Shown here piece by piece: positions 1 through 8,711 of a DNA stretch of 20,900 nucleotides. The stretch's first letter is position 1; every line of letters begins with the position of its first letter. The stretch lies in contig CAYMCV010000037.1 of the NCBI GenBank assembly GCA_964389005.1, forward strand, positions 1-20,900. Direction: 5' to 3'. Position numbers and translations under genes: made by a program. The DNA is from CAYMCV01 sp964389005. GTDB taxonomy: Bacteria; Bacillota; Clostridia; Lachnospirales; Lachnospiraceae. The notes under the pieces are model-generated. The model worked only from the letters and a program-made list of their open reading frames with translations. It did no database searches and was not told where the DNA came from.

Positions 1-46
1 AAAATTTTTATATGGTTGTTGCTTTGACAGGGAGTAGTAGCGCAAC

Positions 47-538
47 ATGTTAAAATTCACCGAACGCATCAATCATCTGGAGTTGGTAATCAACCGGTGG
101 AAAGTCTTTGTCTTTATGTTATTTTTCTCTTCCTATGTTCTTTACGGACTGTACCAAACGATCTGTGTTCAGGGCAAAGACGATCCCATGTTGCTGTATA
201 TCATTACACCGATGACAGTTCTGCTGCTGATTGCCGGAACGATTTTATCGTTTGAAAAAACGCATTGGACCTTTGATCTGCACACCCGGACAGCCCGCTG
301 GAAACAGCATCTCCTTTTCAAACGCCGTTCCGGATACCTTAACTTTCATGAAATCGAACGCTTTGACCTGCAGCAAGGTTGTTCTCTCAAAAATCCCTCG
401 CGACGACTCGTCGTTGTTCTGAAATCCAATCCCGACAAGCCCTTTCCGATGCAACGATGCTGGGAGAACAAAGAGAATTTCCCCCATCTCGACGAAATCC
501 GTAATCGCCTGAACCGCTTGCTTGACAGCTCCCCCTAA
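47..538 (+). CDS. Small two-helix membrane protein with a possible PH-like cytoplasmic domain
   Basis: A 163-residue protein of unknown function. Residues about 18-38 and 48-68 are hydrophobic enough for two membrane helices. The rest (about 70-160) is a charged soluble domain with a pattern of short strands and a final helix, including WTFDLHTRTARW and FHEIERFDLQQ. This resembles bacterial PH-like membrane proteins of the YdbS type, but that is a shape impression, not a motif match. GGAG lies 12 bases before the ATG. It is on the opposite strand to the polysaccharide operon and ends 211 bases before the next + strand gene. Neither gene of this pair suggests a pathway. Confidence 0.7.
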   Translation: MLKFTERINHLELVINRWKVFVFMLFFSSYVLYGLYQTICVQGKDDPMLLYIITPMTVLLLIAGTILSFEKTHWTFDLHTRTARWKQHLLFKRRSGYLNFHEIERFDLQQGCSLKNPSRRLVVVLKSNPDKPFPMQRCWENKENFPHLDEIRNRLNRLLDSSP

Positions 539-670
539 GCAAAGCCAAATACATGCTCCCTGCGCTTCCAAGTAATGGAATCAAAACGCGATGCAACTCC
601 GTTAAGCCGGCCTTGCCAGATGAGGATTTTGCCAGAGCAGGCTCATGCTTCAACGCAACAACCCCTATAA

Positions 671-690
671 ATTTTCGTGTCTTTTCGTTG
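671..690. repeat. CACGAAAAGACACGAAAA-like intergenic motif in the gap between the two left genes
   Basis: The 211-base gap at 539-749 has no convincing gene. On the minus strand, 690 to 671 reads CAACGAAAAGACACGAAAAT. This resembles an A-rich intergenic word (CACGAAAAGACACGAAAA) that I recall as frequent in Verrucomicrobiota, Lentisphaerota and related genomes. Only one copy is present, so calling it a repeat rests on memory rather than on copies seen here. The gap also holds TTGCCAGA twice, at 613-620 and 629-636. Confidence 0.25.
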
Positions 691-749
691 TTAAAAAATG
701 TGTCGTGAGCACCAGTCAGCAGCAAACGGATGCCGGGAGGTCTTTGGGA

Positions 750-1775
750 ATGAAGAGCCGCATAAAAGAACTGCTGCAAAGAGTCTTTTACTGGGACTCT
801 CCTGCACAAGGCGCGTTTTTCGGGCTGACCCTGGCTGGAATCGGCACCTGGCTTCTGCTCTCGCTTTTCCACTTCCTTTGGACTCTCGGGGCCTTCGGCG
901 TGATATGGCCGCCCATGTTCTCTGATTTGAGTTCACCCGCAATCGTGACATTCGCGCTGGTTGCGGTAACCATGCTGCTCTATCCCCTGTTTCTTATCCT
1001 GCGTTTTTATGGTTTGATCTGCTGTAAATCGCCGCATCCGATCAGAAAATGTTCTTTTCTTGCCTTGTTTGCGATCTGTCTTATCACCGCCGGCGTTATT
1101 GCTGAGTTGCGTGGTGTCATCACCGTTTTCATAGTCTTTTTCTGCTGGATTTTCCCCGTGTTGCTGCTGCCCGGGATCGGCTGGCAGCTCTGGTTAGGGC
1201 ATGCCCTGCTCTGGAGCCTGGGTCTGCTGGTGTGTGACATAACGTGGAACCATTTGACCAGGGCACTGGTGGCTTTTTACGATTTCTTTGGAATAGGTCA
1301 GCCCCTGCCGTCCTGCTATGTCTCGATACTAGAGTTCTTACACGTCAGAGGTTCAGGCTGGCCCTGGTTCCTGGCCGCCGGGCTTCTCCTGCTCCTCCTG
1401 GGGTATCTGCTTACAGCCCGGCTCTGGGCCCGGGCGGCAGAGCTGCCATACCGGCAAATCTTCGGGCGCGGTGTGGCCGTTCTGTGGCTCCTGCTCGGAA
1501 GCAATTACGCCGGCCAGCTTTTTCTCGCCTGGCGGGGAGTTAAGGAAGCGAGTCAAGCGGTCGCCGCTCTGGAACAACGCTTCGGCCGGCCAATGACAGC
1601 CCAGGCTCTCGGCGAATTGTACTATAACGGTGAACAGCCTGATCCCGACTTCTGGGAACGAGTAGGAACTCTGCAAAAAGGCAGTAGTCCGTTCACCGAT
1701 GAATTCAGTGAGTTATCAACTCCGCCCGATGTTCTTCCGCCGGAAGCGATGCGGCAATGGCGCCAGCATCTCTAA
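750..1775 (+). CDS. Polytopic membrane protein of unknown function with a soluble C-terminal tail
   Basis: A 341-residue protein when started at the ATG at 750, which is preceded by GGGAGG (735-740) at a spacing of 9. The frame stays open upstream to an ATG at 645, but that start has no ribosome binding site. About seven hydrophobic segments fill residues 15-270. A soluble tail of about 70 residues follows, containing ALEQRFGRPMTAQALGELYY and a proline-rich end. I recognise no catalytic motif. The gene is rich in CTG and GGC codons and locally reaches 60-70% GC, unlike the 37-50% typical of sampled blocks in the polysaccharide operon. Its stop codon overlaps the stop codon of the convergent methyltransferase gene by 4 bases (CTAA), with no terminator between them. 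Confidence 0.7.
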   Translation: MKSRIKELLQRVFYWDSPAQGAFFGLTLAGIGTWLLLSLFHFLWTLGAFGVIWPPMFSDLSSPAIVTFALVAVTMLLYPLFLILRFYGLICCKSPHPIRKCSFLALFAICLITAGVIAELRGVITVFIVFFCWIFPVLLLPGIGWQLWLGHALLWSLGLLVCDITWNHLTRALVAFYDFFGIGQPLPSCYVSILEFLHVRGSGWPWFLAAGLLLLLLGYLLTARLWARAAELPYRQIFGRGVAVLWLLLGSNYAGQLFLAWRGVKEASQAVAALEQRFGRPMTAQALGELYYNGEQPDPDFWERVGTLQKGSSPFTDEFSELSTPPDVLPPEAMRQWRQHL

Positions 1776-3517
1776 AACAAAGAGAACGTCGTCACTTCAT
1801 CCCGTGTTACCGCATCTTCGATAAAAAATGACTCTGCTTCCGAAAAACCTTTGCCGGTATCCGTATAAATCTGAATCAGTGCATGACTTCTGTTGAGTAA
1901 CACCTCCATCGCCTCGATTGACAATACGCGGTGTCCGATGGCATTGCGGATATCGCAAGCCGCCATCGCGCCTTGTTCCACGAACTCCTGAAATCCCTTT
2001 TCCTCATCCGCTGTTTTTTCCATGTCCCAATCAATCAATTCTCCCGCCTCGGACAGTATCCATTGAAGCGCAATCTCGCGCTGCGGATTTCCCAATAGAT
2101 AGCAGTATACGGCACGCGCCGCCAGTGCCTTGACATCTGTCGGTCTCTCAAACGTCCATTCATAATCGATGATTGTCCACTCTTTGCCTTCTTCTGTCGG
2201 CAGAATCACATTCTGAAAGATTGCATCCCAATCCGTCACCGGCTGTTCCGCCCGATAGGAAAAGATATCACAGAACTGTCTAAAAAGTGTAAGGAACGCT
2301 TTTTTATCATTTTTCCTTAGCAAGGAATCAAATTTCTCCTCCAGTGTCTCGCCATAGAGATATTCCAGTTTGACACAATCCCCCATATCTTCGCAACGAT
2401 TGAAAGAAATGGCGTGATTGTCATATTTATCTGATAATTGTAAATAGAATTTGGCAATGTTTTTCACATGTGCGGCGGCTTCTTCGGTCACCGGATACTT
2501 ATATACCGCTCGTTTCCCAGTAGCATCCTCACAAATATCTGTCCGAATTGCATATTGACTTGCTCGGTCATTGGAGAACTTCGAATACTTCACCTTGGGT
2601 GCAGGTCCCGTGATAACGCAGAAAGAATTCGCGTACATCGGGAACATGCCTTCTTCGAGCACCGCATCAAATGCTTTTTGTTCGTCAAACAACAGTAGTC
2701 GGTCTCTGTCATAATTACAGATGTTATGATGCAACTCTCCTGTCTTCGGTAAAACTGTATCCGAGAAGATTGTTGTGGGAAATTTGTAGTCCGGATAGGG
2801 ATAGTAAAAAGCATAATCACCGATACCGCAACCGTTTAACAATTTTTCCAGTGCATTTTTGGTAAATGTCCGCGCACTTCCGCCCTGTGGATAATTCTCG
2901 ATTCCGTCAAAAAAGCGACCGGTGTGGTCCTCTTTACAGCCCGCAAAGTACTTCATCCCGAAACGGTTTTCAATTGCAATCACCAGTCTCCCGCCTTTTT
3001 GCAGATGTTTGAAGATGATTTTTAGGAAATCCTCATACGGCGTTGCGGAATCAATATAGACCTGTCCATATTCAAAAACGCCGATGAGAAAGATATAATC
3101 GAAGTCACACGGCAACGACGGTTCGACATCTGTAAAATTCCCGATATGAATGGTGATGTTGTCACATTCCCGATGACGATAGGCATTGATCATACTGCGT
3201 TTTTTGGACAAATCGATACAAGTGACGCTGCCTGCTTTGCGAGAAAGCGCTCCTGTAATCGCACCGCACCCCGAGCCGATTTCCAGTACTTTGGCATTAC
3301 GCTCGATTGGAATCCAATTCACGATATTTTCACGCAACGAAGACAAGTGATAAAAAATCGGCCAATTTGCCCGCTCTTCTATCACTTTGCGATATTCTTC
3401 CGGCTTTTTGGTACGTACAATTTCCAGAATCTCGTCTTCGATTTGACCATCGCAATACAAGTCCTCGCCGGGATAGTATGTGTCATCTATCATCACATTA
3501 CCGATTTGTTCTGTCAT
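1772..3517 (-). CDS. Methyltransferase-kinase fusion, probable polysaccharide chain-end capping enzyme (WbdD-like)
   Basis: A 581-residue two-domain protein. Residues about 55-270 are a class I SAM methyltransferase: motif I VLEIGSGCGAITGAL at 77-91, the acidic SAM ribose ligand in CIDLS (D102), and DFDYIFLIGVFEY at 138-150. Residues about 310-500 look like a kinase fold: lysine in AVYKYPV (K340), hinge-like KLEYLYGETLEEK from 383, catalytic-loop-like TDWDAIFQNVIL (D431, N436), and DYEW (D451) in the place of DFG. The usual loop His is replaced by Asp. The start codon directly follows the Wzt stop codon (TAAATG), and the GGAGG site lies inside the end of the Wzt gene, so translation is probably coupled. 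In E. coli O9a, WbdD joins the same two activities to cap O-polysaccharide for Wzt recognition; that this protein does the same is inference. It lacks an obvious long C-terminal coiled coil such as WbdD has. Confidence 0.8.
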   Translation of the reverse strand: MTEQIGNVMIDDTYYPGEDLYCDGQIEDEILEIVRTKKPEEYRKVIEERANWPIFYHLSSLRENIVNWIPIERNAKVLEIGSGCGAITGALSRKAGSVTCIDLSKKRSMINAYRHRECDNITIHIGNFTDVEPSLPCDFDYIFLIGVFEYGQVYIDSATPYEDFLKIIFKHLQKGGRLVIAIENRFGMKYFAGCKEDHTGRFFDGIENYPQGGSARTFTKNALEKLLNGCGIGDYAFYYPYPDYKFPTTIFSDTVLPKTGELHHNICNYDRDRLLLFDEQKAFDAVLEEGMFPMYANSFCVITGPAPKVKYSKFSNDRASQYAIRTDICEDATGKRAVYKYPVTEEAAAHVKNIAKFYLQLSDKYDNHAISFNRCEDMGDCVKLEYLYGETLEEKFDSLLRKNDKKAFLTLFRQFCDIFSYRAEQPVTDWDAIFQNVILPTEEGKEWTIIDYEWTFERPTDVKALAARAVYCYLLGNPQREIALQWILSEAGELIDWDMEKTADEEKGFQEFVEQGAMAACDIRNAIGHRVLSIEAMEVLLNRSHALIQIYTDTGKGFSEAESFFIEDAVTRDEVTTFSLF

Positions 3518-4810
3518 TTATTCCTCCGCATCCTCTTTTCCGTTCGCCTCACCCGCCGGTGACAAATCGCGAATCGTGATTTTGGAATTCATATCATAGA
3601 ATCCGACAGTATTTTTATCGGAAACCACCGTTATATTGACTGCGTCAAACAATCGATGATATGCCACGAATTCATTCCCCTCGTATCCCGTCAAGCCATA
3701 GGATAACAGGTACTCGCCGCCCTGCAAATTCATCTCCTGCGTAAAAGTAATCTCTTTGATGCCCCCGGCGTTAACACCTTCCATGAACGCACGCTCAAAC
3801 ATGGTATTCGTACCGGTAATCTCGGTTCCTTTGACATTTTTTATAGTAAAAGCAAAAATCGGTGCCTCCACACGTCGGTGAAACACGGTCTTCATATGAA
3901 TCGTAAACGTTGTACCCTTGATTATCGTGTTGCTGCGCTTGCCGGATTCATCCGTGAGATAGTACTCTGTGATTTCCGCATCTTTCGAACCATACTCCAA
4001 GAGATTCTCGTTCACACCTTCGCGCCGCATTTTTAGGGCCTGTTCTTCTGCATTTGCATCCGCCTCGTCATACTGCCCCACCAGAACCTGCTTATAAACG
4101 TCTATCATAGCCTTTGACGTACCCTCGCCGAGTTTTTCGCCTTTGTTTAAAAGGATGACGCGGTCACAGTACTTCGAAATGCTGCTTAAATCATGGCTGA
4201 CAAAGAGAATGGTCTTGCCAAGTTTTTTAAACTCCTCAAATTTGCGATAGCATTTATTTTGGAAGAAAACATCACCGACCGAAAGTGCCTCATCCACAAT
4301 CAGAATTTCCGGCTCAATATTGATTGCAACCGCAAACGCAAGACGTACAAACATACCGCTCGAATAGGTCTTCACCGGTTGATTGACGAACTCGCCGATA
4401 TCCGCAAAATCCAGAATATCCTGCAGTTTATCGCTGATTTCTTCCTCCGAAAATCCAATCATGGTTCCGTTTAAATAAATGTTCTCAATCCCCGTATACT
4501 CCATATTAAAACCGGCACCCAGTTCCAACAGTGCGGAAATACGACCGTTCACGGTCACTTCGCCGGACGTCGGATACAGGATTCCCGTTATGATCTTGAG
4601 TATGGTTGATTTGCCGGAACCGTTGGTTCCGATGATACCGACCGTTTCACCCTTTGCAATGTCGAAACTGACATGCCGCAATGCATGATGCTCCGCCGGT
4701 ATTATCCCGAAATTCAAATGCAGCGCATCCCGCAATCGGTCAATCGGCTTCGGGTACAACTTATATATTTTACTGACATCTTTTATCTGAATTGCCTTTT
4801 GTTCTTCCAT
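3518..4810 (-). CDS. wzt: Polysaccharide ABC exporter ATPase with C-terminal carbohydrate-binding-like domain (Wzt)
   Basis: A 430-residue protein. The N-terminal ATPase has Walker A GTNGSGKST (61-69), signature YSSGMFVRL (149-157), Walker B ILIVDEALSVGD (169-180) and the H-loop in VSHD (H206). Residues about 270-415 form a beta-rich domain of the Wzt_C type. In E. coli O9a this domain binds the capped non-reducing end of the glycan before export; Wzt proteins without it are much shorter, and the 430-residue length fits the long class. GGAGG lies 6 bases before the ATG. It sits 47 bases downstream of wzm and abuts the methyltransferase-kinase gene, which would make the cap. TarH-type teichoic acid exporters are related ATPases, but the neighbours and the C-terminal domain favour a capped-chain exporter. 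Confidence 0.92.
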   Translation of the reverse strand: MEEQKAIQIKDVSKIYKLYPKPIDRLRDALHLNFGIIPAEHHALRHVSFDIAKGETVGIIGTNGSGKSTILKIITGILYPTSGEVTVNGRISALLELGAGFNMEYTGIENIYLNGTMIGFSEEEISDKLQDILDFADIGEFVNQPVKTYSSGMFVRLAFAVAINIEPEILIVDEALSVGDVFFQNKCYRKFEEFKKLGKTILFVSHDLSSISKYCDRVILLNKGEKLGEGTSKAMIDVYKQVLVGQYDEADANAEEQALKMRREGVNENLLEYGSKDAEITEYYLTDESGKRSNTIIKGTTFTIHMKTVFHRRVEAPIFAFTIKNVKGTEITGTNTMFERAFMEGVNAGGIKEITFTQEMNLQGGEYLLSYGLTGYEGNEFVAYHRLFDAVNITVVSDKNTVGFYDMNSKITIRDLSPAGEANGKEDAEE

Positions 4811-4857
4811 GTCTAACCTCCGTACCGGACTGTAATCTGTCTAATCAATTTGCCCCG

Positions 4858-5871
4858 TCAGAGGACATCCGCGAAATGCACTTTTAACCGTTTAAAAATC
4901 AAACTGCTGACTCCGAATATGACCGCAGTCACAATCCAGAAGTACATCGTTGAATAAAAATCTTCCCAAAACCATTGATGTTCAAACAAGGCGGAACGAT
5001 ATCCGTTCACAATGTAATAAACCGGATTGAGTTTGAAAAAGAAGCGGAATTGTTCCGGAACCATCGAAATATCCCACAGAATCGGTGTTCCCCACATTCC
5101 GATTTGCAGAGCAATGGAGATGATTTGCGACAAATCTCGAAAGAAAACTACAATTGCACATGTCGCATAACTGATGGCGAGAACGAATACAAACATGCAG
5201 AAACTGTAATAAATCAATTGTAACAGATGTAAGGACAACGGTTCTTGGTAAATAAAATACAATATAAGAAGTACCGCCGCAAAAAATACATGAATGAACG
5301 TCGCGGCAATGACTTTGATAATCGGCAAGATACTGATTTTGAAGACCACTTTCTTTACCAGATAATTGTATTCGAGCAGTGCGGAAGTTCCGCTGCCAAG
5401 CGCTTCCGAGAAATAGAACCAAGGAACCAACCCGGCTGTCAACCACAATACATAAGGGACTTTGATTCCGCTTGCCACCAATTGCGCTCTTGAATTGAAT
5501 ACAACATCAAACACAAAATAGTATACTACAACCGTAACTACAGGTTGTACAAACGCCCACACGCGCCCCATACTTGAGCCTGCATATCTCGTTCGAAAAT
5601 CATTCTGCGCCAACTTCCATATCAGTTTACGATTCTGCCAGAGTTCTTTCGGTAAAACCGTAATCTTATCATAGAGTCGTAACGCAACAATATCGGAAAC
5701 CACAATAATCAGACACGCAATGATTTTCTTGATTTTCTCTTCACTTTGAATCGCAAGCGGATTGTGATGAAAAGCAATGATAAGCATAAAAATCAAAGAA
5801 ACACCGAGTATCATCGATATTCCGACCGGTTTCGATATGGAAAGTGCTTTTCTTTCTTTCTTTTTAGACAT
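4858..5871 (-). CDS. wzm: Polysaccharide ABC-2 exporter permease (Wzm) with an extra N-terminal membrane segment
   Basis: A 337-residue membrane protein. From about residue 76 it follows the Wzm/TagG pattern: an amphipathic entry helix (ELWQNRKLIWKLAQNDF), the turn TRYAGSSMGRVWAFVQPV, then six membrane segments with QIGMWGTPILWDISMVP and LNPVYYIVNGYRSALF near the end. Before this are two further hydrophobic stretches (about 16-34 and 46-64) joined by a short charged loop, which compact Wzm proteins of about 260 residues lack. It would form the channel with Wzt and move undecaprenyl-linked glycan across the membrane. Its start lies inside the end of rfbC (8-base overlap), and AAGGA lies upstream at a rather long spacing. 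Confidence 0.92.
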   Translation of the reverse strand: MSKKKERKALSISKPVGISMILGVSLIFMLIIAFHHNPLAIQSEEKIKKIIACLIIVVSDIVALRLYDKITVLPKELWQNRKLIWKLAQNDFRTRYAGSSMGRVWAFVQPVVTVVVYYFVFDVVFNSRAQLVASGIKVPYVLWLTAGLVPWFYFSEALGSGTSALLEYNYLVKKVVFKISILPIIKVIAATFIHVFFAAVLLILYFIYQEPLSLHLLQLIYYSFCMFVFVLAISYATCAIVVFFRDLSQIISIALQIGMWGTPILWDISMVPEQFRFFFKLNPVYYIVNGYRSALFEHQWFWEDFYSTMYFWIVTAVIFGVSSLIFKRLKVHFADVL

Positions 5872-6430
5872 TTTTAAATCCGTCCTTTAATCCCGTAATC
5901 GAACCCCACTTTGTATCCTTCTCGGAAATGATTAATTCCATTCCCTCAGGTATCGGCCAGTCAATACCGATTGCCTCATCGCGCCAAAACAGGCCGCCTT
6001 CATCGTTTGGATGATAATAGTCTGAACACTTATAGCAGAATTCCGCCGTTTCGGAAAGCACCAAGAAACCATGTGCAAAATTCTTCGGAATAAAGAATTG
6101 TCTTTTGTTCTCCGCGGAAAGAACTGCACCAAACCACTGTCCGTATGTCGGAGAATTCTCACGCAAATCAACCGCCACGTCAAAAACCTCGCCACTGATG
6201 ACACGAACGAGTTTATCTTGCGGATACTGTATCTGGAAATGTAAGCCGCGTAACACGCCTTTTTTGGATGAAGACTGGTTGTCCTGTACGAATACCTGAT
6301 CGATGCCCGCTGCCTTGAAGTCCTCATATTGATAGGTTTCCATGAAATAACCGCGTTCATCTCCGTAAACCGCAGGTGTAATGATTTTCAGTCCTTCGAT
6401 AGCACATGATTCCACTTTGATTTTTCCCAT
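5864..6430 (-). CDS. rfbC: dTDP-4-dehydrorhamnose 3,5-epimerase
   Basis: A 188-residue cupin-fold epimerase of full family length. It converts dTDP-4-keto-6-deoxy-glucose to dTDP-4-keto-L-rhamnose. Visible family marks are DERGYFMETY (24-33), the catalytic-His motif RGLHFQ (H64), PKNFAHGF (115-122), and SDYYHP (136-141) holding the conserved Tyr. A GAGGT site lies about 8 bases before the ATG. It follows the muramidase gene by 17 bases and overlaps wzm by 8, so it belongs to the same transcript. RmlD, the reductase that would complete dTDP-L-rhamnose, is not in the window. It may be encoded elsewhere, or the 4-keto sugar may go to another product. Confidence 0.95.
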   Translation of the reverse strand: MGKIKVESCAIEGLKIITPAVYGDERGYFMETYQYEDFKAAGIDQVFVQDNQSSSKKGVLRGLHFQIQYPQDKLVRVISGEVFDVAVDLRENSPTYGQWFGAVLSAENKRQFFIPKNFAHGFLVLSETAEFCYKCSDYYHPNDEGGLFWRDEAIGIDWPIPEGMELIISEKDTKWGSITGLKDGFKNV

Positions 6431-6447
6431 TTTCTCTACCTCGAATC

Positions 6448-7704
6448 TTAATTTTCATCGTATTTTCGTGGCTGTAAGTCAAGATCCACGCGTCCGTCGA
6501 TACCGTCGACTTCTCCCGAAGACGTGTATTGCCACATATCATATCTGCCCGTGTAGGCAGGCGTTTCTCTGTATTCCGCAAGCCAAATTGTGTATGAATT
6601 CAACTCCGCTACGGATAATTTGTGATAAAACCAATTACGACTTGCATAGACACCGCTTTGATAACCCATCGAGCGCACAGTCTCGCAAAAAGCCTTGCAA
6701 ACCGCTGTTCGTGTCGCAACATCCAATCCGTCCGCTCTGCCGCCCGAACTCTCCGAATCTATGAATACCGGTTGCGATAACTCGTAGCCCTCAAGCAATG
6801 ATAAAACCATACTCGCCTCTTCTACGGCCTCCGTTTCAGTGATTGCCTGTGTAAAAAAGTACACGCCGACTTCGACGCCTGCGGCGATTGCATTCTCCAT
6901 ATTCTTTCTGAAATACGGATCTTCCACCAGTGCTCCTGTTTTGGAACCGCGGTACCCCAAGCGGATAATTGCATAGTTCACACCCGCGTTCTTTACTCTC
7001 TCCCAGTCAATCTCTCCGTTCCATTTCGATACATCAATGCCCAGAACCGCATTCGGATCGTCACGCCTAAGTGCGGTAATTTCCGATTGATCCATATCTT
7101 CCATGGCATCCCGCACCGCCGTATCTTCTTCCTCGGCGCGAATCTCAGCCTCTGTTTTAATTAAATATGTGATATCCGCAATGGCTTCATACGCAATCTG
7201 TTCCTTGACGGTAACCTTGATATCACTTTCCGGAACCAGATAATCCTCTGTTTCCTGAAGTGCCACGTAGTAATCGCCGGCTTTCAGTCCTGCAATATAG
7301 ATGGAGCCGTCCCGATCCAAATCCTTATACTCACCGGTTCCCTTGACATTCAAAACAAAGGATTCTCCGGTAATCAGATGACCGTTTTCGTCAATGACAA
7401 GCACACGTAAGTCGCCCTGCACAGAAGTTGCCAGCAGTAATGCCTTGGGTTTGCCGTTTTGTTTGCGTACTTCTCCGGCAAACGGTTGATATTCATCCAG
7501 AAACGTTTGATCCGAAAGAAATTCGGTTCTGTCAGGTTCTATCTGAGATATCAAATCTTCCGACTGCGGTGTCGCCGTTTCTTTCTCCCGCCCGGAAAAT
7601 GCATTCGGATTTGCCCTCAAATTCAATAATAGTACCGTTCCCATAATGATGAGCAACGAAAGAGCGCAACAGACGAATGCAGTGTTTCTGATTCTTTTGT
7701 CCAT
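6448..7704 (-). CDS. Membrane-anchored GH25 muramidase (lysozyme) with an Ig-like spacer domain
   Basis: A 418-residue protein. Residues 8-28 form one N-terminal membrane helix or uncleaved signal anchor, after MDKRIR. Residues about 85-180 are a beta-rich domain resembling SpaA/Cna-B-type spacers (LRVLVIDENGHLITGESFVL, IAGLKAGDYYVALQET). Residues about 218-415 are a glycosyl hydrolase family 25 domain: GIDVSKWNGEIDW (D224), AIIRLGYRG, GVYFFTQA, and the catalytic DxE in VFIDSES (D316, E318), ending with MWQYTSSGEVDGIDGRVDLD. It should face the cell wall and cut the MurNAc-GlcNAc bond. It is placed between rfbA (15 bases) and rfbC (17 bases), inside a sugar-nucleotide operon. A role in opening peptidoglycan for the exported polymer, or at its attachment site, is inference. 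Confidence 0.9.
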   Translation of the reverse strand: MDKRIRNTAFVCCALSLLIIMGTVLLLNLRANPNAFSGREKETATPQSEDLISQIEPDRTEFLSDQTFLDEYQPFAGEVRKQNGKPKALLLATSVQGDLRVLVIDENGHLITGESFVLNVKGTGEYKDLDRDGSIYIAGLKAGDYYVALQETEDYLVPESDIKVTVKEQIAYEAIADITYLIKTEAEIRAEEEDTAVRDAMEDMDQSEITALRRDDPNAVLGIDVSKWNGEIDWERVKNAGVNYAIIRLGYRGSKTGALVEDPYFRKNMENAIAAGVEVGVYFFTQAITETEAVEEASMVLSLLEGYELSQPVFIDSESSGGRADGLDVATRTAVCKAFCETVRSMGYQSGVYASRNWFYHKLSVAELNSYTIWLAEYRETPAYTGRYDMWQYTSSGEVDGIDGRVDLDLQPRKYDEN

Positions 7705-7719
7705 GCGGATAACCCCTCT

Positions 7720-8589
<870 letters not shown>

Positions 8590-8671
8590 TTCGTTCCTCC
8601 ATGATTTGCTTAAAAATTACGATAATACGACTCCTTCAAGTCTTCCTGCGCCTATATCAAAAATGCACGGA

Positions 8672-8697
8672 ATGGGAACGGTATATGCCGTCCCCAT
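8672..8697 (-). repeat. REP-like hairpin between rfbB and rfbA
   Basis: Arms at 8672-8681 and 8688-8697 flank a 6-base loop. Read on the minus strand the RNA would form a 10-bp stem with one G-U pair, beginning ATGGGGACGG. It has no U-tract directly after it, so it does not look like a terminator. The GGGGACGG core recalls REP-type palindromes that I associate with RAYT transposases in clostridial genomes; this is memory-based. It could instead stabilise the 3' end of the rfbB message or form an attenuating structure before rfbA. The rest of the 122-base gap shows only the rfbA ribosome binding site. Confidence 0.35.
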
Positions 8698-8711
8698 CGA
8701 ATACACTTGTC

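Noticed and set aside
24..29. TTGACA resembling a -35 element before the first gene
   Set aside because: A -10 at normal spacing would fall on the start codon itself, and ATGTTA there is a poor match; the gene may be read from a promoter beyond the left edge.
387..872. A 161-codon open frame on the minus strand spanning the gap between the two left genes
   Set aside because: It overlaps both membrane-protein genes, lacks a convincing ribosome binding site, and its sequence is low in recognisable structure; the gap itself explains the openness.
3146..3562. A 138-codon + strand open frame opposite the methyltransferase and Wzt genes
   Set aside because: It is antisense to two strongly supported coding regions and has no family features.
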